DNA of 64,000 nt from Paragemmobacter straminiformis (GTDB lineage: Bacteria; Pseudomonadota; Alphaproteobacteria; Rhodobacterales; Rhodobacteraceae), in NCBI RefSeq assembly GCF_014243445.1, contig NZ_JACLQD010000003.1:434001-498000 (forward strand). Direction: 5' to 3'. A program made the translations under genes and the position numbers. Shown in pieces: positions 34,839 to 43,586 of the stretch. Position 1 is the first letter of the stretch. Every line of letters starts with the position of its first letter. The notes below the pieces were generated by a model. That model had not been told where the DNA came from. It worked only from the letters and a program-made list of their open reading frames with translations, and did not search any database.

Positions 34839-36028
34839 GCCAGCGCATCCGCGATGCGGGCGGCAAGGCGGCGCGCGACCTCGGCCTTGGGCAGGCGGGG
34901 CCATGCCTCGGCCCCCGATGCGGTCAGGATGGTGACGGCGTTCTCTGCCCCGCCCATGATGCCTGTGGCGGGCGAGACGTCATTGGCAACGATCCAGTCG
35001 CAGCCTTTTCTCGCCAGTTTCGCCTTGGCGTGGTCGATCACATGGTCGGTTTCGGCGGCGAAGCCCACGACAAGGCGCGGGCGTTGCGCTGCGGCGGAAA
35101 GGTCGCGCAGGATGTCGGGGTTTTCGGCAAAGGACAGCGCGGGCGGGGCGCCCGAGGCATCCTTTTTCATCTTGCGGTCCGAGGCATTGGCCACGCGCCA
35201 GTCGGCCACGGCGGCGGCCATGACGGCGGCATCGGCGGGCAGGGCGGCATTGACGGCGGCGGCCATTTCGGCGGCGGTCTCGACGCGGATGACATCGACG
35301 CCATCGGGCGGCGGAACCGAGGCGGGGCCGGTCACGAAGCTGACCCTTGCGCCAAGGTCGCGCAGGGCTGCGGCAATCGCTGTGCCTTGGGCGCCCGACG
35401 AGCGGTTGGCGATGTAGCGCACGGGGTCGATGGGTTCGTGTGTGGGGCCCGAGGTGACGATGACATGCTTGCCCGAAAGCGGGCCTGCGGACAGCAGCGC
35501 CGTGACGGCGGCAAGGATCGCGGCGGGTTCGGCCAAGCGGCCAAGCCCGTATTCGCCGCAGGCCATTTCGCCCTCGTCCGGTCCGGCAAAGCGGATGCCG
35601 TCGCCGCGCAGGGTGGCAAGGTTGCGCTGTGTGGCAGGGTGGTGCCACATGCGGACATTCATCGCCGGGGCCACCAGAACGGGCGTGTCGGTGGCAAGAA
35701 GCAGGGTCGAGGCGAGGTCGTCGGCCCGCCCCTGCGCCATGCGGGCGACAAGGTCGGCGGTGGCAGGGGCCACGACGATCAGGTCGGCCACGCGCGACAG
35801 CTGGATATGGCCCATCTCGGCCTCGTCCGTCAGGTCGAAGAGATGGGTGTAGACCTTTTCCCCCGCCAGCGCAGACACCGAAAGCGGGGTAACGAATTCC
35901 GCCGCCGCCTTTGTCATGACCGGCGTGACCGAAGCGCCCTGCCCGCGCAGGAGGCGGATGAGTTCCAGCGCCTTGTAGGCGGCGATGCCGCCGCCGATGA
36001 CGAGAAGGATGCGCTTTTGGGCCAGCAT
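34835..36028 (-). CDS. coaBC: Bifunctional phosphopantothenoylcysteine decarboxylase / phosphopantothenate-cysteine ligase
   Basis: 397 residues; two steps of coenzyme A synthesis. The N-terminal flavoprotein decarboxylase domain has [21 protein letters not shown], the active-site His in [34 protein letters not shown] and the cysteine in [14 protein letters not shown]. The C-terminal ligase domain has [25 protein letters not shown] and ADWRV. ATG 36028 has GGAG upstream; the TTG at 36055 is less likely. It is the first gene of a three-gene operon. Confidence 0.95.
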   Translation of the reverse strand: MLAQKRILLVIGGGIAAYKALELIRLLRGQGASVTPVMTKAAAEFVTPLSVSALAGEKVYTHLFDLTDEAEMGHIQLSRVADLIVVAPATADLVARMAQGRADDLASTLLLATDTPVLVAPAMNVRMWHHPATQRNLATLRGDGIRFAGPDEGEMACGEYGLGRLAEPAAILAAVTALLSAGPLSGKHVIVTSGPTHEPIDPVRYIANRSSGAQGTAIAAALRDLGARVSFVTGPASVPPPDGVDVIRVETAAEMAAAVNAALPADAAVMAAAVADWRVANASDRKMKKDASGAPPALSFAENPDILRDLSAAAQRPRLVVGFAAETDHVIDHAKAKLARKGCDWIVANDVSPATGIMGGAENAVTILTASGAEAWPRLPKAEVARRLAARIADALA

Positions 36029-36177
36029 GGCAAGCTCCGCCTTGGGGTGGTCCAAGCATTAGGGGCGCGGGGCGGCAAACTCAACCGCTGCATTCGGTTT
36101 CGGCGGCGGCGGCTTGCCCTTGCCGCGCGCTGCGCCATAGTGTGACCATCACGCTTTGTGACAGGGAGCTTGCTGCG

Positions 36178-36966
36178 ATGAAACTGACTGCCGCCCTAAC
36201 CGGCCTTAGCCTTGCCTTTACCGCCACGATGGCCGCCGCGCAGGACCTGCCCGATCTGGGCGGGCGCGAGGTGGTGATCGTGACCGAAAACGCCTATCCG
36301 CCGCTGCAGTTCATGGACAAGGACGGCAAGGCCATCGGCTGGGAATATGACGCCGTGGCAGAATTGGCCAAGCGGCTGAATTTCACGGTCAAATACGAGA
36401 ATACAAGCTGGGACGCGATGATTCCGGCCGTGTCGGAAGGCCAGTATGACATCGGCATGACGGGCATCACCATCAAGGACGAACGCAAGGAGGCGGTCGA
36501 TTTCTCGGACCCCTACATGCGGTCGGAAATGCTGATGATCGTGCGCGGCGACGAGACGCGCTTTACCGATGCGGCCTCGTTCGCCGCGATCCCCGAGTTG
36601 CTGGTTTCGGCGCAGCCGGGGACATCTCCGTTCTATGCCGCGATCTACAACATTCTTGACGGGAACGAGGAAAACCCCCGTGTGGTGAAATTCGAGACCT
36701 TCGGCGCCGGGCTCGAGGCGCTCAAGGCCGGTGACGTGGACCTGACGCTGTCGGATTCGACGGCTGCCAACGGCTATGTCGCGGCGTCGAACGGCGGGCT
36801 GAAGATCATCGGCGAGCCTTTGGCTTCGGAAGATTTCGGCTTCATCTTCCCCAAGGGGTCGGAGCTTGTCGCCCCGATCAACGCGGGGATCGCGGCGCTC
36901 AAGGCCGATGGCACGCTGGATGCGCTGAACCAGAAGTGGTTCGTCGAATACAAGATGGGCGAATGA
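36178..36966 (+). CDS. Amino acid ABC transporter substrate-binding protein
   Basis: A 262-residue periplasmic protein of solute-binding family 3 with a signal peptide cleaved after AAA ([11 protein letters not shown]). [37 protein letters not shown], the [25 protein letters not shown] block and [13 protein letters not shown] are typical of polar amino acid binding proteins. GGGAG precedes ATG 36178. It is followed by a stem-loop and one permease gene; no ATPase gene is in the window. Confidence 0.9.
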   Translation: MKLTAALTGLSLAFTATMAAAQDLPDLGGREVVIVTENAYPPLQFMDKDGKAIGWEYDAVAELAKRLNFTVKYENTSWDAMIPAVSEGQYDIGMTGITIKDERKEAVDFSDPYMRSEMLMIVRGDETRFTDAASFAAIPELLVSAQPGTSPFYAAIYNILDGNEENPRVVKFETFGAGLEALKAGDVDLTLSDSTAANGYVAASNGGLKIIGEPLASEDFGFIFPKGSELVAPINAGIAALKADGTLDALNQKWFVEYKMGE

Positions 36967-36984
36967 TCGCGCCGCATGTCCACG

Positions 36985-37010
36985 AGGCCCCGGAGGCGAT
37001 GCCGGGGCCT
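36985..37010 (+). terminator. Stem-loop between binding-protein and permease genes
   Basis: AGGCCCCGG at 36985-36993 pairs with CCGGGGCCT at 37002-37010, followed by TTGTC, and the permease ATG is at 37016. Such intra-operon stems normally lower permease expression relative to the binding protein. Confidence 0.65.
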
Positions 37011-37015
37011 TTGTC

Positions 37016-37810
37016 ATGAGCCGCAACCCGAGGGACGAGGATTTCCCCTGGTGGCTGGTTGCCGTGGTGATGGCGGGGCTGTGGCTGTTCTACGAGGTGC
37101 TGGCCGATGCCGATTATGCGGCGGTGCTTGACACGCTGTCGAAGGGCGTCGTCATCACGATGGTCGTTTCGGTCTTTGCCTATCTGACGGCCTGCTGCAT
37201 GGGGCTCGTGCTTGCTGTGGGGTCGCTGTCACGCTCGCGCCTGTTGCGGCAGCTGTGCCGGTTCTACATCGAGGTGATGCGGGGCGTGCCGATCATCGTG
37301 CTGCTGCTTTACGTGGCCTTCGTTCTGGTGCCCGCACTGGTGGCAGGGTGGAACTGGATTGCCGAGCCGCTGGGTCTGGGTGCGGCGCGGGCGCGCGATG
37401 TGCCGCTGTTGTGGCGCGCGGTGATGGCGCTTTGTCTGGCCTATTCCGCCTTTCTGGCCGAGATTTTCCGCGCCGGTTTGCAGGCGGTCGACAAGGGCCA
37501 GATCGAGGCTGCGCAGGCGCTGGGCCTGTCGGGCTGGCAGCGGTTCCGGCTGATCGTCTTTCCGCAGGCATTCCGGATGATCCTGCCGCCCTTGGGCAAT
37601 GATTTCGTGGCGATGGTAAAGGACTCGTCGCTGGTGTCGGTGCTGGGGGTGGGGGATGTCACGCAACTGGCCAAGGTCACGGCGGCGGGGAATTTCAAGT
37701 ATTTCGAAACCTATAACGTGGCGGCGCTGATCTATCTGACCATGACCATCGGGCTGAGCCTGCTGATGCGGCGGCTTGAACGGCGTTTGAAGCAGCGCGA
37801 GACGCAATAG
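37016..37810 (+). CDS. Amino acid ABC transporter permease
   Basis: A 264-residue His/Glu/Gln/Arg-type permease with about 5 helices. The EAA motif that contacts the ATPase is GQIEAAQALGLSGWQRFRLIVFPQA, and LPPLGNDFVAMVKDSSLVSVLGVGDV is the family signature. A homodimer is likely because no second permease is present. The start codon is only 5 nt after the stem-loop. The matching ATPase must be encoded elsewhere or shared. Confidence 0.9.
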   Translation: MSRNPRDEDFPWWLVAVVMAGLWLFYEVLADADYAAVLDTLSKGVVITMVVSVFAYLTACCMGLVLAVGSLSRSRLLRQLCRFYIEVMRGVPIIVLLLYVAFVLVPALVAGWNWIAEPLGLGAARARDVPLLWRAVMALCLAYSAFLAEIFRAGLQAVDKGQIEAAQALGLSGWQRFRLIVFPQAFRMILPPLGNDFVAMVKDSSLVSVLGVGDVTQLAKVTAAGNFKYFETYNVAALIYLTMTIGLSLLMRRLERRLKQRETQ

Positions 37811-37975
37811 CATCGCGGTCAGCGGCCTGTCGGGAAAAGGTTCGATCGCGGCACGGGCCGCTGCCGCAAGGGGCGGTCAGACAGGCAAGCGGGCGCTGCC
37901 CTCTCTGTCCGCGCCTCTCTGTGCTGGACCTTTCCCGCACCCCTGCCTAGCTTTACTGCCAAAGGAGACCCGCCC

Positions 37976-39994
37976 ATGACCAACCCGCTTCTGACCCCTT
38001 GGACCGCGCCCTTCGGCCTTCCGCCCTTTGACCGGATCAGGGACGAGGATTTCGGCCCCGCCTTCGACGCGGCGCTGGCCGAGGCGCGGGCGGCCATTGC
38101 AGGGATCGCGGATCAGGCAGAGGCGCCGACCTATGCCAATACCATCGCGGCGCTGGAGTTGGCCGAAGGCACGCTCGACCGCGTGTCGGGGGTCTTTTAC
38201 AACCTTGCCGGAGCCGACAGCACCGAAGCGCGCGAGGCGCTGATGCGCGAGCTTGCGCCCAAGATGTCGGCCTTTGCTTCCGAGATCACCAACAACAAGG
38301 CGCTGTTCCGCCGGATCGACGATCTGTGGTCGCGCCGCGACGGGCTGGGGCTGGACGCGGAACAGATGCGGGTGCTGACGCTGTATCGTCGCATGTTCGT
38401 GCGGTCGGGCGCCGAGCTTCAGGGCGAAGCGGCCGAACGGCTTACGGCGGTCAAGGCGCGGCTGGCGGTGCTTGGCACGGCCTTCGGGCAGAACCTGCTG
38501 GCGGACGAGCGCGAGTGGTTCATGGTGCTGGCGGAAGAGGATCTGGAAGGGCTTCCCGATTTCGTCGTCAACGCCGCGCGGGCGGCAGGGGTCGAGCGGG
38601 GCCAGAACGGGCCTGTCGTCACGCTGAACCGCTCGCTTATCGTGCCGTTCCTGCAATTCTCGCCCCGCCGCGCCTTGCGGCAGCAAGCCTATGGGGCGTG
38701 GGTGGCGCGGGGTGCCAATGGCAACGCGCATGACAACCGCGCCATCGCTGCCGAGATTCTGGCGCTGCGCGATGAAAGGGCCAAGCTGCTTGGCTATGCC
38801 AGCTTTGCCGATTTCAAGCTGGAACCGGAAATGGCCAAAACGCCCGACGCGGTGCGCGGCCTGCTGATGCGAGTCTGGGAACCCGCCAAGCGCAAGGCAT
38901 TGGCCGATGCGGCGGTGCTGGAAGCGATGCTGCATGCCGATGGCATCGCGGGGCCGCTGGAACCGTGGGATTGGCGCTACTATTCCGAAAAGCGGCGCAA
39001 GGCCGAGCATGATCTGGACGAGGCGGCGCTGAAGCCATACCTGAGCCTTGATGCGATGCTGGGGGCGCAATTCGATTGCGCCAACCGCCTGTTCGGTCTG
39101 GAATTCCGCGAGATTGCGGGGCCGTTCTACCACCCCGATGTGCGCGGATGGGAGGTTACCCGCGCGGGTCATCATGTGGCCGTGTTCCTTGGCGATTACT
39201 TTGCGCGGTCATCGAAACGGTCGGGCGCGTGGTGTTCGGCGATGCGGTCGCAACGGAAACTGGGCGGCGATGTGCGGCCGATCGTCGTGAACGTCTGCAA
39301 CTTTGCCAAGGGAAAGCCCGCGCTGCTGTCCTATGACGACGCGCGCACGCTGTTCCACGAATTCGGCCATGCGCTGCACCAGATGCTGTCGGATGTGACG
39401 CATGGTTTCATTTCCGGCACCAGCGTGGCGCGGGATTTCGTGGAGCTGCCCAGCCAGCTTTACGAACACTGGCTGGAAGTGCCCGAGGTGCTGGAAAAGC
39501 ACGCCCGCCACTGGCAGACGGGCGAGGCGATGCCTGCCGACATGCTCAAACGCCTGCTTGCGGCGGGGACATATGACCAGGGCTTTGCCACGGTGGAATT
39601 CGTAAGTTCGGCGCTGGTCGATCTGGCCTTTCACGAAGGGGCCGCCCCCGCCGATCCGATGGCGAAACAGGCCGAGGTGCTGGCGGCAATCGGCATGCCG
39701 CAGGCGATCCGCATGCGCCACGCCACGCCGCATTTCGCGCATGTCTTTTCGGGGGACGGCTATTCCTCGGGCTATTACAGCTACATGTGGTCCGAGGTGA
39801 TGGATGCCGACGCCTTTGCCGCGTTCGAGGAAGCGGGCGATCCCTTCGACCCGGCCACCGCGGCGCGGCTGGAAAAGCACATCCTGTCGGCGGGCGGGTC
39901 GGAAGAGGCCGAGGTGCTTTACACCCGTTTCCGTGGGCGCATGCCGGGGGTCGAGCCGCTGTTGAAGGGGCGCGGGCTGCTCGACGTGGCCTGA
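37976..39994 (+). CDS. M3 family oligopeptidase (Dcp/OpdA type)
   Basis: A 672-residue cytoplasmic zinc metallopeptidase. The zinc motif is HEFGH at residues 461-465 (ARTLFHEFGHALHQML), with the third ligand expected in the downstream glutamate helix (LPSQLYEHWLEV). The N-terminal helical domain includes YANTIAALELAEGTLDRVSGVFYNLAGADS. It degrades short peptides in the cytoplasm. Length (about 670-690) is normal. It has its own AAAGGAG ribosome binding site and seems to be monocistronic. Dcp and oligopeptidase A cannot be separated by eye. Confidence 0.92.
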   Translation: MTNPLLTPWTAPFGLPPFDRIRDEDFGPAFDAALAEARAAIAGIADQAEAPTYANTIAALELAEGTLDRVSGVFYNLAGADSTEAREALMRELAPKMSAFASEITNNKALFRRIDDLWSRRDGLGLDAEQMRVLTLYRRMFVRSGAELQGEAAERLTAVKARLAVLGTAFGQNLLADEREWFMVLAEEDLEGLPDFVVNAARAAGVERGQNGPVVTLNRSLIVPFLQFSPRRALRQQAYGAWVARGANGNAHDNRAIAAEILALRDERAKLLGYASFADFKLEPEMAKTPDAVRGLLMRVWEPAKRKALADAAVLEAMLHADGIAGPLEPWDWRYYSEKRRKAEHDLDEAALKPYLSLDAMLGAQFDCANRLFGLEFREIAGPFYHPDVRGWEVTRAGHHVAVFLGDYFARSSKRSGAWCSAMRSQRKLGGDVRPIVVNVCNFAKGKPALLSYDDARTLFHEFGHALHQMLSDVTHGFISGTSVARDFVELPSQLYEHWLEVPEVLEKHARHWQTGEAMPADMLKRLLAAGTYDQGFATVEFVSSALVDLAFHEGAAPADPMAKQAEVLAAIGMPQAIRMRHATPHFAHVFSGDGYSSGYYSYMWSEVMDADAFAAFEEAGDPFDPATAARLEKHILSAGGSEEAEVLYTRFRGRMPGVEPLLKGRGLLDVA

Positions 39995-40091
39995 TCGGGC
40001 CGCCTTTGGTGCTGTAGCGACGCTTCGGTGTCGCGTTCTGTCACGCCCCCGCTTGCGCGGCGACTAGGCTTCCCGCGCAAGCGAGGGGATC

Positions 40092-41708
40092 ATGGACGAG
40101 ACGGATTACATCATCGTGGGGTCGGGTTCGGCCGGATCGGTTCTGGCCGAACGGCTGACGGCAAGCGGCAAGCATCGGGTCACGGTGCTCGAGGCGGGCG
40201 GGACCGACCGTCGTTTCTATGTCATGCTGCCGCTGGGCTATGGCAAGCTGTTCTATGACCCCGCCGTGAACTGGCTTTACAAGACCGAACCCGATCCGGG
40301 CCTTGCCGGAGCGCGCGACCACTGGCCGCGCGGCAAGGTGCTGGGCGGGTCATCCAGCATCAACGCGATGGTCTACATCCGCGGGCATCGGGCCGATTAC
40401 GAGGAATGGGAGGCAGCGGGCAATCCGGGCTGGGGCTGGTCCGATGTGCTGTCCGCCTACAAGGCGATGGAGGATACCGAAGCCGGGGCCGATGACTGGC
40501 GCGGCGCGGGCGGGCCGCTGTTCGTTTCGGCCAACCGCAAGGGGCTGCATCCGCTGGTCAAGGACTATCTGGCAGCCTGCGACAGCGCGGGTCTGGCCGA
40601 GGTGGCCGATTTCAACGGGGCCGAGCAGGAAGGTGCTGGCATCTACCAGATGACAATCAGGAATGCCCGCCGCAACTCGGCGGCGCGGGCCTTTCTGCGG
40701 CCAGCGATGAAGCGGCAGAACCTGCGCGTGGTGACGGGGGCGATGGTGACGCGCGTCATCATCGAGAACGGTCGCGCCACGGGGGTTGAATACCTGCGCG
40801 GCGGGCAGAAGTTCACGCTGCGCGCCAAGGCCGAGGTGATCCTATCGGGCGGGGCGATCAACTCGCCCCAACTGTTGCAACTGTCGGGGATCGGGCCTGC
40901 GGGGCTGTTGCAGGGGCTTGGCATTCCGGTGCTGCGCGATAACCCCAATGTGGGCGACCATCTCAGCGACCATCAGGGCATCAACTACACATGGCGCATG
41001 ACGGTGCCGACCTACAATGACGAGCTGCGCCCGTGGTGGGGCAAGCTGGTCGCGGGGATGAAATATGTGCTTGCGGGGGCGGGGCCGCTGGCGAAATCGA
41101 TCAACCATGCGGGCGGGTTCTTCCGCACCGATCCCGCGCTTTCGCGCCCGAACATGCAGCTTTACATGCAGGCCTTTTCGACCCTGATCCCGCGCGAGGG
41201 AGAGCGGCCCCTGCTGACGCCCGACCCCTTTCCGGGCATGTCGATCGGCCTGTCGAACTGCCGCCCGACAAGCCGGGGCCATATCCGGCTGCGGTCGGCA
41301 AACCCGATGGAGCATCCGGTCATCACCGCCAATGCCTTTTCCACCGACCATGACGTTCGGGAAATGCTCGCGGCGGTGAAATACCTGCGCCTCCTTGCCG
41401 CCCAACCCCCCTTGGCGCGGCTGATCGCCGAGGAACTGCGACCCGGGCCCGGGGTGGTGACCGACGAGGCGATCATCGCCGATTTCCGCGCAAGGTCGGG
41501 GACGGTCTATCACCCGTCCTGCACCTGCCGGATGGGGCCGGATGCAGGCACAAGCGTCATCGATGCGCGGCTGCGGGTTCACGGGGTCGACGGGCTGCGG
41601 GTGATCGACGCCTCAAGCTTCCCGAACCTGATTGCGGGCAACACGAACGCGCCTTCGATGCTGATGGGCTGGAAGGGCGCCGAGAAGGTGCTCGAGGACG
41701 CCCGCTAG
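40092..41708 (+). CDS. GMC family FAD-dependent oxidoreductase (choline dehydrogenase-like)
   Basis: 538 residues. The FAD-binding Rossmann motif is YIIVGSGSAGSVLAERLT with VTVLEAGG. GMC signature 1 is RGKVLGGSSSINAMVYIRG, signature 2 is SGGAINSPQLLQLSGIGP, and the C-terminal active-site region has HPSCTCRMG and NTNAPSMLMG. GMC enzymes oxidise alcohols to aldehydes. It is BetA-like but not clearly true BetA: the flanking regulator and aldehyde dehydrogenase of a bet operon are absent. It converges on a choline-sulfatase-like gene. Confidence 0.88.
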   Translation: MDETDYIIVGSGSAGSVLAERLTASGKHRVTVLEAGGTDRRFYVMLPLGYGKLFYDPAVNWLYKTEPDPGLAGARDHWPRGKVLGGSSSINAMVYIRGHRADYEEWEAAGNPGWGWSDVLSAYKAMEDTEAGADDWRGAGGPLFVSANRKGLHPLVKDYLAACDSAGLAEVADFNGAEQEGAGIYQMTIRNARRNSAARAFLRPAMKRQNLRVVTGAMVTRVIIENGRATGVEYLRGGQKFTLRAKAEVILSGGAINSPQLLQLSGIGPAGLLQGLGIPVLRDNPNVGDHLSDHQGINYTWRMTVPTYNDELRPWWGKLVAGMKYVLAGAGPLAKSINHAGGFFRTDPALSRPNMQLYMQAFSTLIPREGERPLLTPDPFPGMSIGLSNCRPTSRGHIRLRSANPMEHPVITANAFSTDHDVREMLAAVKYLRLLAAQPPLARLIAEELRPGPGVVTDEAIIADFRARSGTVYHPSCTCRMGPDAGTSVIDARLRVHGVDGLRVIDASSFPNLIAGNTNAPSMLMGWKGAEKVLEDAR

Positions 41709-41802
41709 GGGCGCCGCCCTCGGGGGGCATCGAGCCCCCGCTCGGCCGGGCTGCCGCGGGGCGGGTCTGACGGGGCGCGTCGCGGGTCCGGCGGCGTTAT
41801 CC

Positions 41803-41860
41803 GAGTATTTGGGCAAGGATGAAGCGGGTGTCTGTCCCTTCATCCTTGTTCCAAATACTC
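41803..41860. repeat. Dispersed element copies C, head to head, forming a long inverted repeat
   Basis: The left arm GAGTATTTGGGCAAGGATGA (plus AG, 41803-41824) is matched by the inverse arm at 41838-41860, with one mismatch and one extra base, around a 13-nt spacer. It sits between the convergent GMC and sulfatase genes, where its transcript could form a stem of about 22 bp acting as a bidirectional terminator. The arms are the same motif as in copies A, B and D. Confidence 0.75.
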
Positions 41861-41894
41861 ATCTTGCAACGCCTCCGCAGCGGGGCCTTTGGCG

Positions 41895-43400
41895 TCACTC
41901 ACCCCGCGGGAAGCGTTTGCTTTCTTCCAGCACGTTCAGGTCCATGTGGTTGCGCATGTAGCGTTCGGAGGCGGCGCGCAGGGGTTGGTGGTCCCACGGG
42001 TAATAGGCGCCGTTGCGCAGCGCCTCGTAGACGACCCAGCGGCGGGCTTGCGATTCGCGCACGGCAGCGTCGAAAGCGGGCAGGTTCCAGCGGGCATCGG
42101 CCATCTCGCGGAATTTGGCGAGGGTTTCTGCATGAGAGGGATCGGCGGCGAGGTTGCGCCGTTCGGACGGGTCGGCGTCGAGGTTGAAGAGCATGTCCGG
42201 GTCGGCCATGCAGCGGATGTATTTCCACGGGCCATCCCGCAGGGCGACCATCGGGGTGACGGTGCCTTCGGCGGCGTATTCCATGCAGACAGGCGTGGTG
42301 CGGTCGAAGCCCTGCGCCAGCGGGACGAGGTTTTCGCCATCGGTCCAGGGCATGACCGCCGCCATGTCGATCCCTGCGAGCGCCGCGAGGGTCGGGGTCA
42401 CGTCGATGGTGGACACCGGCGTGTCGATGCGGCCGGCGGGCAGGCCTGCGGATTTGACCATCAACGGCACGCGGGCCGACCCTTCGAAGAAGTTCATCTT
42501 GAACCACAGGCCGCGCTCGCCCAGCATCTCGCCATGATCCGACAGGAAAAGGATCGTGGCATCCTGCCGCGTCGCCTCGAGCGTGTCGAGGATTTCGCCG
42601 ATCTTGCTGTCGACATAGGAGATATTGGCGAAATAGCCCTGACGCGCGCGGCGGATATGGTCTGGCGTGATGTCGAAGGCGCGCCAGTCGCAGGCGTCCA
42701 TCAGGCGCTGCGAATGGGGGTCCTGATCGGCATAGGCGATGGCTTCGGGCGGTTCGCATTCGGGCGCGCCCTCATACAGGTCCCAGAACTTGCGGCGGGC
42801 GACGAAGGGGTCGTGCGGGTGGGTAAAGCTGACCGTCAGGCACCACGGGCGTTTGTCGCCCCCGCGCGAGAGGTCATAGAGCTTCTGGACCGCGTTGAAG
42901 GCCACCTCGTCATCATATTCGAGCTGGTTCGTGATCTCGGCCACGCCTGCGCCCGTGACGGAACCGAGGTTGTGATACCACCAGTCGATGCGTTCGCCCG
43001 GTTTGCGGTAATCGGGGGTCCAGCCGAAGTCGGCGGGGTAGATGTCGGTGGTCAGGCGTTCCTCGAAGCCGTGAAGCTGGTCGGGGCCGACGAAATGCAT
43101 CTTGCCCGACAGCGCGGTGTAATAGCCCGCCCGCCGCAGATGGTGGGCATAGGTCGGGATGTCCGAGGCGAATTCGGCGGCGTTGTCATAGACCCGCGTG
43201 CGTTTCGGAAGCGCGCCCGACATGAAGGCCGCGCGGGCCGGGGCGCAAAGCGGCGAGGGGGTATAGGTATTGGCAAAGCGGGCCGAGCCTTCGGCCAGAC
43301 GCCGCAGGTTGGGCGCGTGCAGGAAGGGCGCCGGGCCATCGGGGAACAGCGTTCCGGTCAACTGGTCGACCATCAGGATGAGGAGGTTGGGGTGGGTCAT
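41895..43400 (-). CDS. Sulfatase, choline-sulfatase (BetC)-like
   Basis: A 501-residue alkaline-phosphatase-superfamily sulfatase. The formylglycine precursor motif CxPxR is Cys52-Ala-Pro-Ala-Arg56 (SPLCAPARAAFMSG). The N terminus MTHPNLLILMVDQLTGTLFPDGPAPFLHAPNLRRLAEGSARFAN matches choline-sulfatases closely, with metal ligand Asp12. It would hydrolyse choline-O-sulfate or a similar sulfate ester. ATG 43400 is chosen at the homology start. There is no signal peptide, so it acts in the cytoplasm. Confidence 0.85.
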   Translation of the reverse strand: MTHPNLLILMVDQLTGTLFPDGPAPFLHAPNLRRLAEGSARFANTYTPSPLCAPARAAFMSGALPKRTRVYDNAAEFASDIPTYAHHLRRAGYYTALSGKMHFVGPDQLHGFEERLTTDIYPADFGWTPDYRKPGERIDWWYHNLGSVTGAGVAEITNQLEYDDEVAFNAVQKLYDLSRGGDKRPWCLTVSFTHPHDPFVARRKFWDLYEGAPECEPPEAIAYADQDPHSQRLMDACDWRAFDITPDHIRRARQGYFANISYVDSKIGEILDTLEATRQDATILFLSDHGEMLGERGLWFKMNFFEGSARVPLMVKSAGLPAGRIDTPVSTIDVTPTLAALAGIDMAAVMPWTDGENLVPLAQGFDRTTPVCMEYAAEGTVTPMVALRDGPWKYIRCMADPDMLFNLDADPSERRNLAADPSHAETLAKFREMADARWNLPAFDAAVRESQARRWVVYEALRNGAYYPWDHQPLRAASERYMRNHMDLNVLEESKRFPRGE

Positions 43401-43586
43401 GCTATCCCTCGGGTCGTCTGCGATTGGGCGCGACATTATGCGAAAGCGGGGGGGCGTAAAGGGCCGGATGCGACGGTGCTTGCGCGATTTGCGGGCGGGG
43501 TCGCAAACTTGGCATGAAGCGGCGGAAACGACCCGTGGTCGCGGCGCGGGGCGGGGCCAGATCGCAGGGTAAGCAAGGGGTTGTGC

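Noticed and set aside
40092-43400. A canonical betaine operon (betI-betC-betB-betA)
   Set aside because: The GMC gene and the sulfatase are convergent rather than co-transcribed, and neither a BetI regulator nor a betaine aldehyde dehydrogenase is present.
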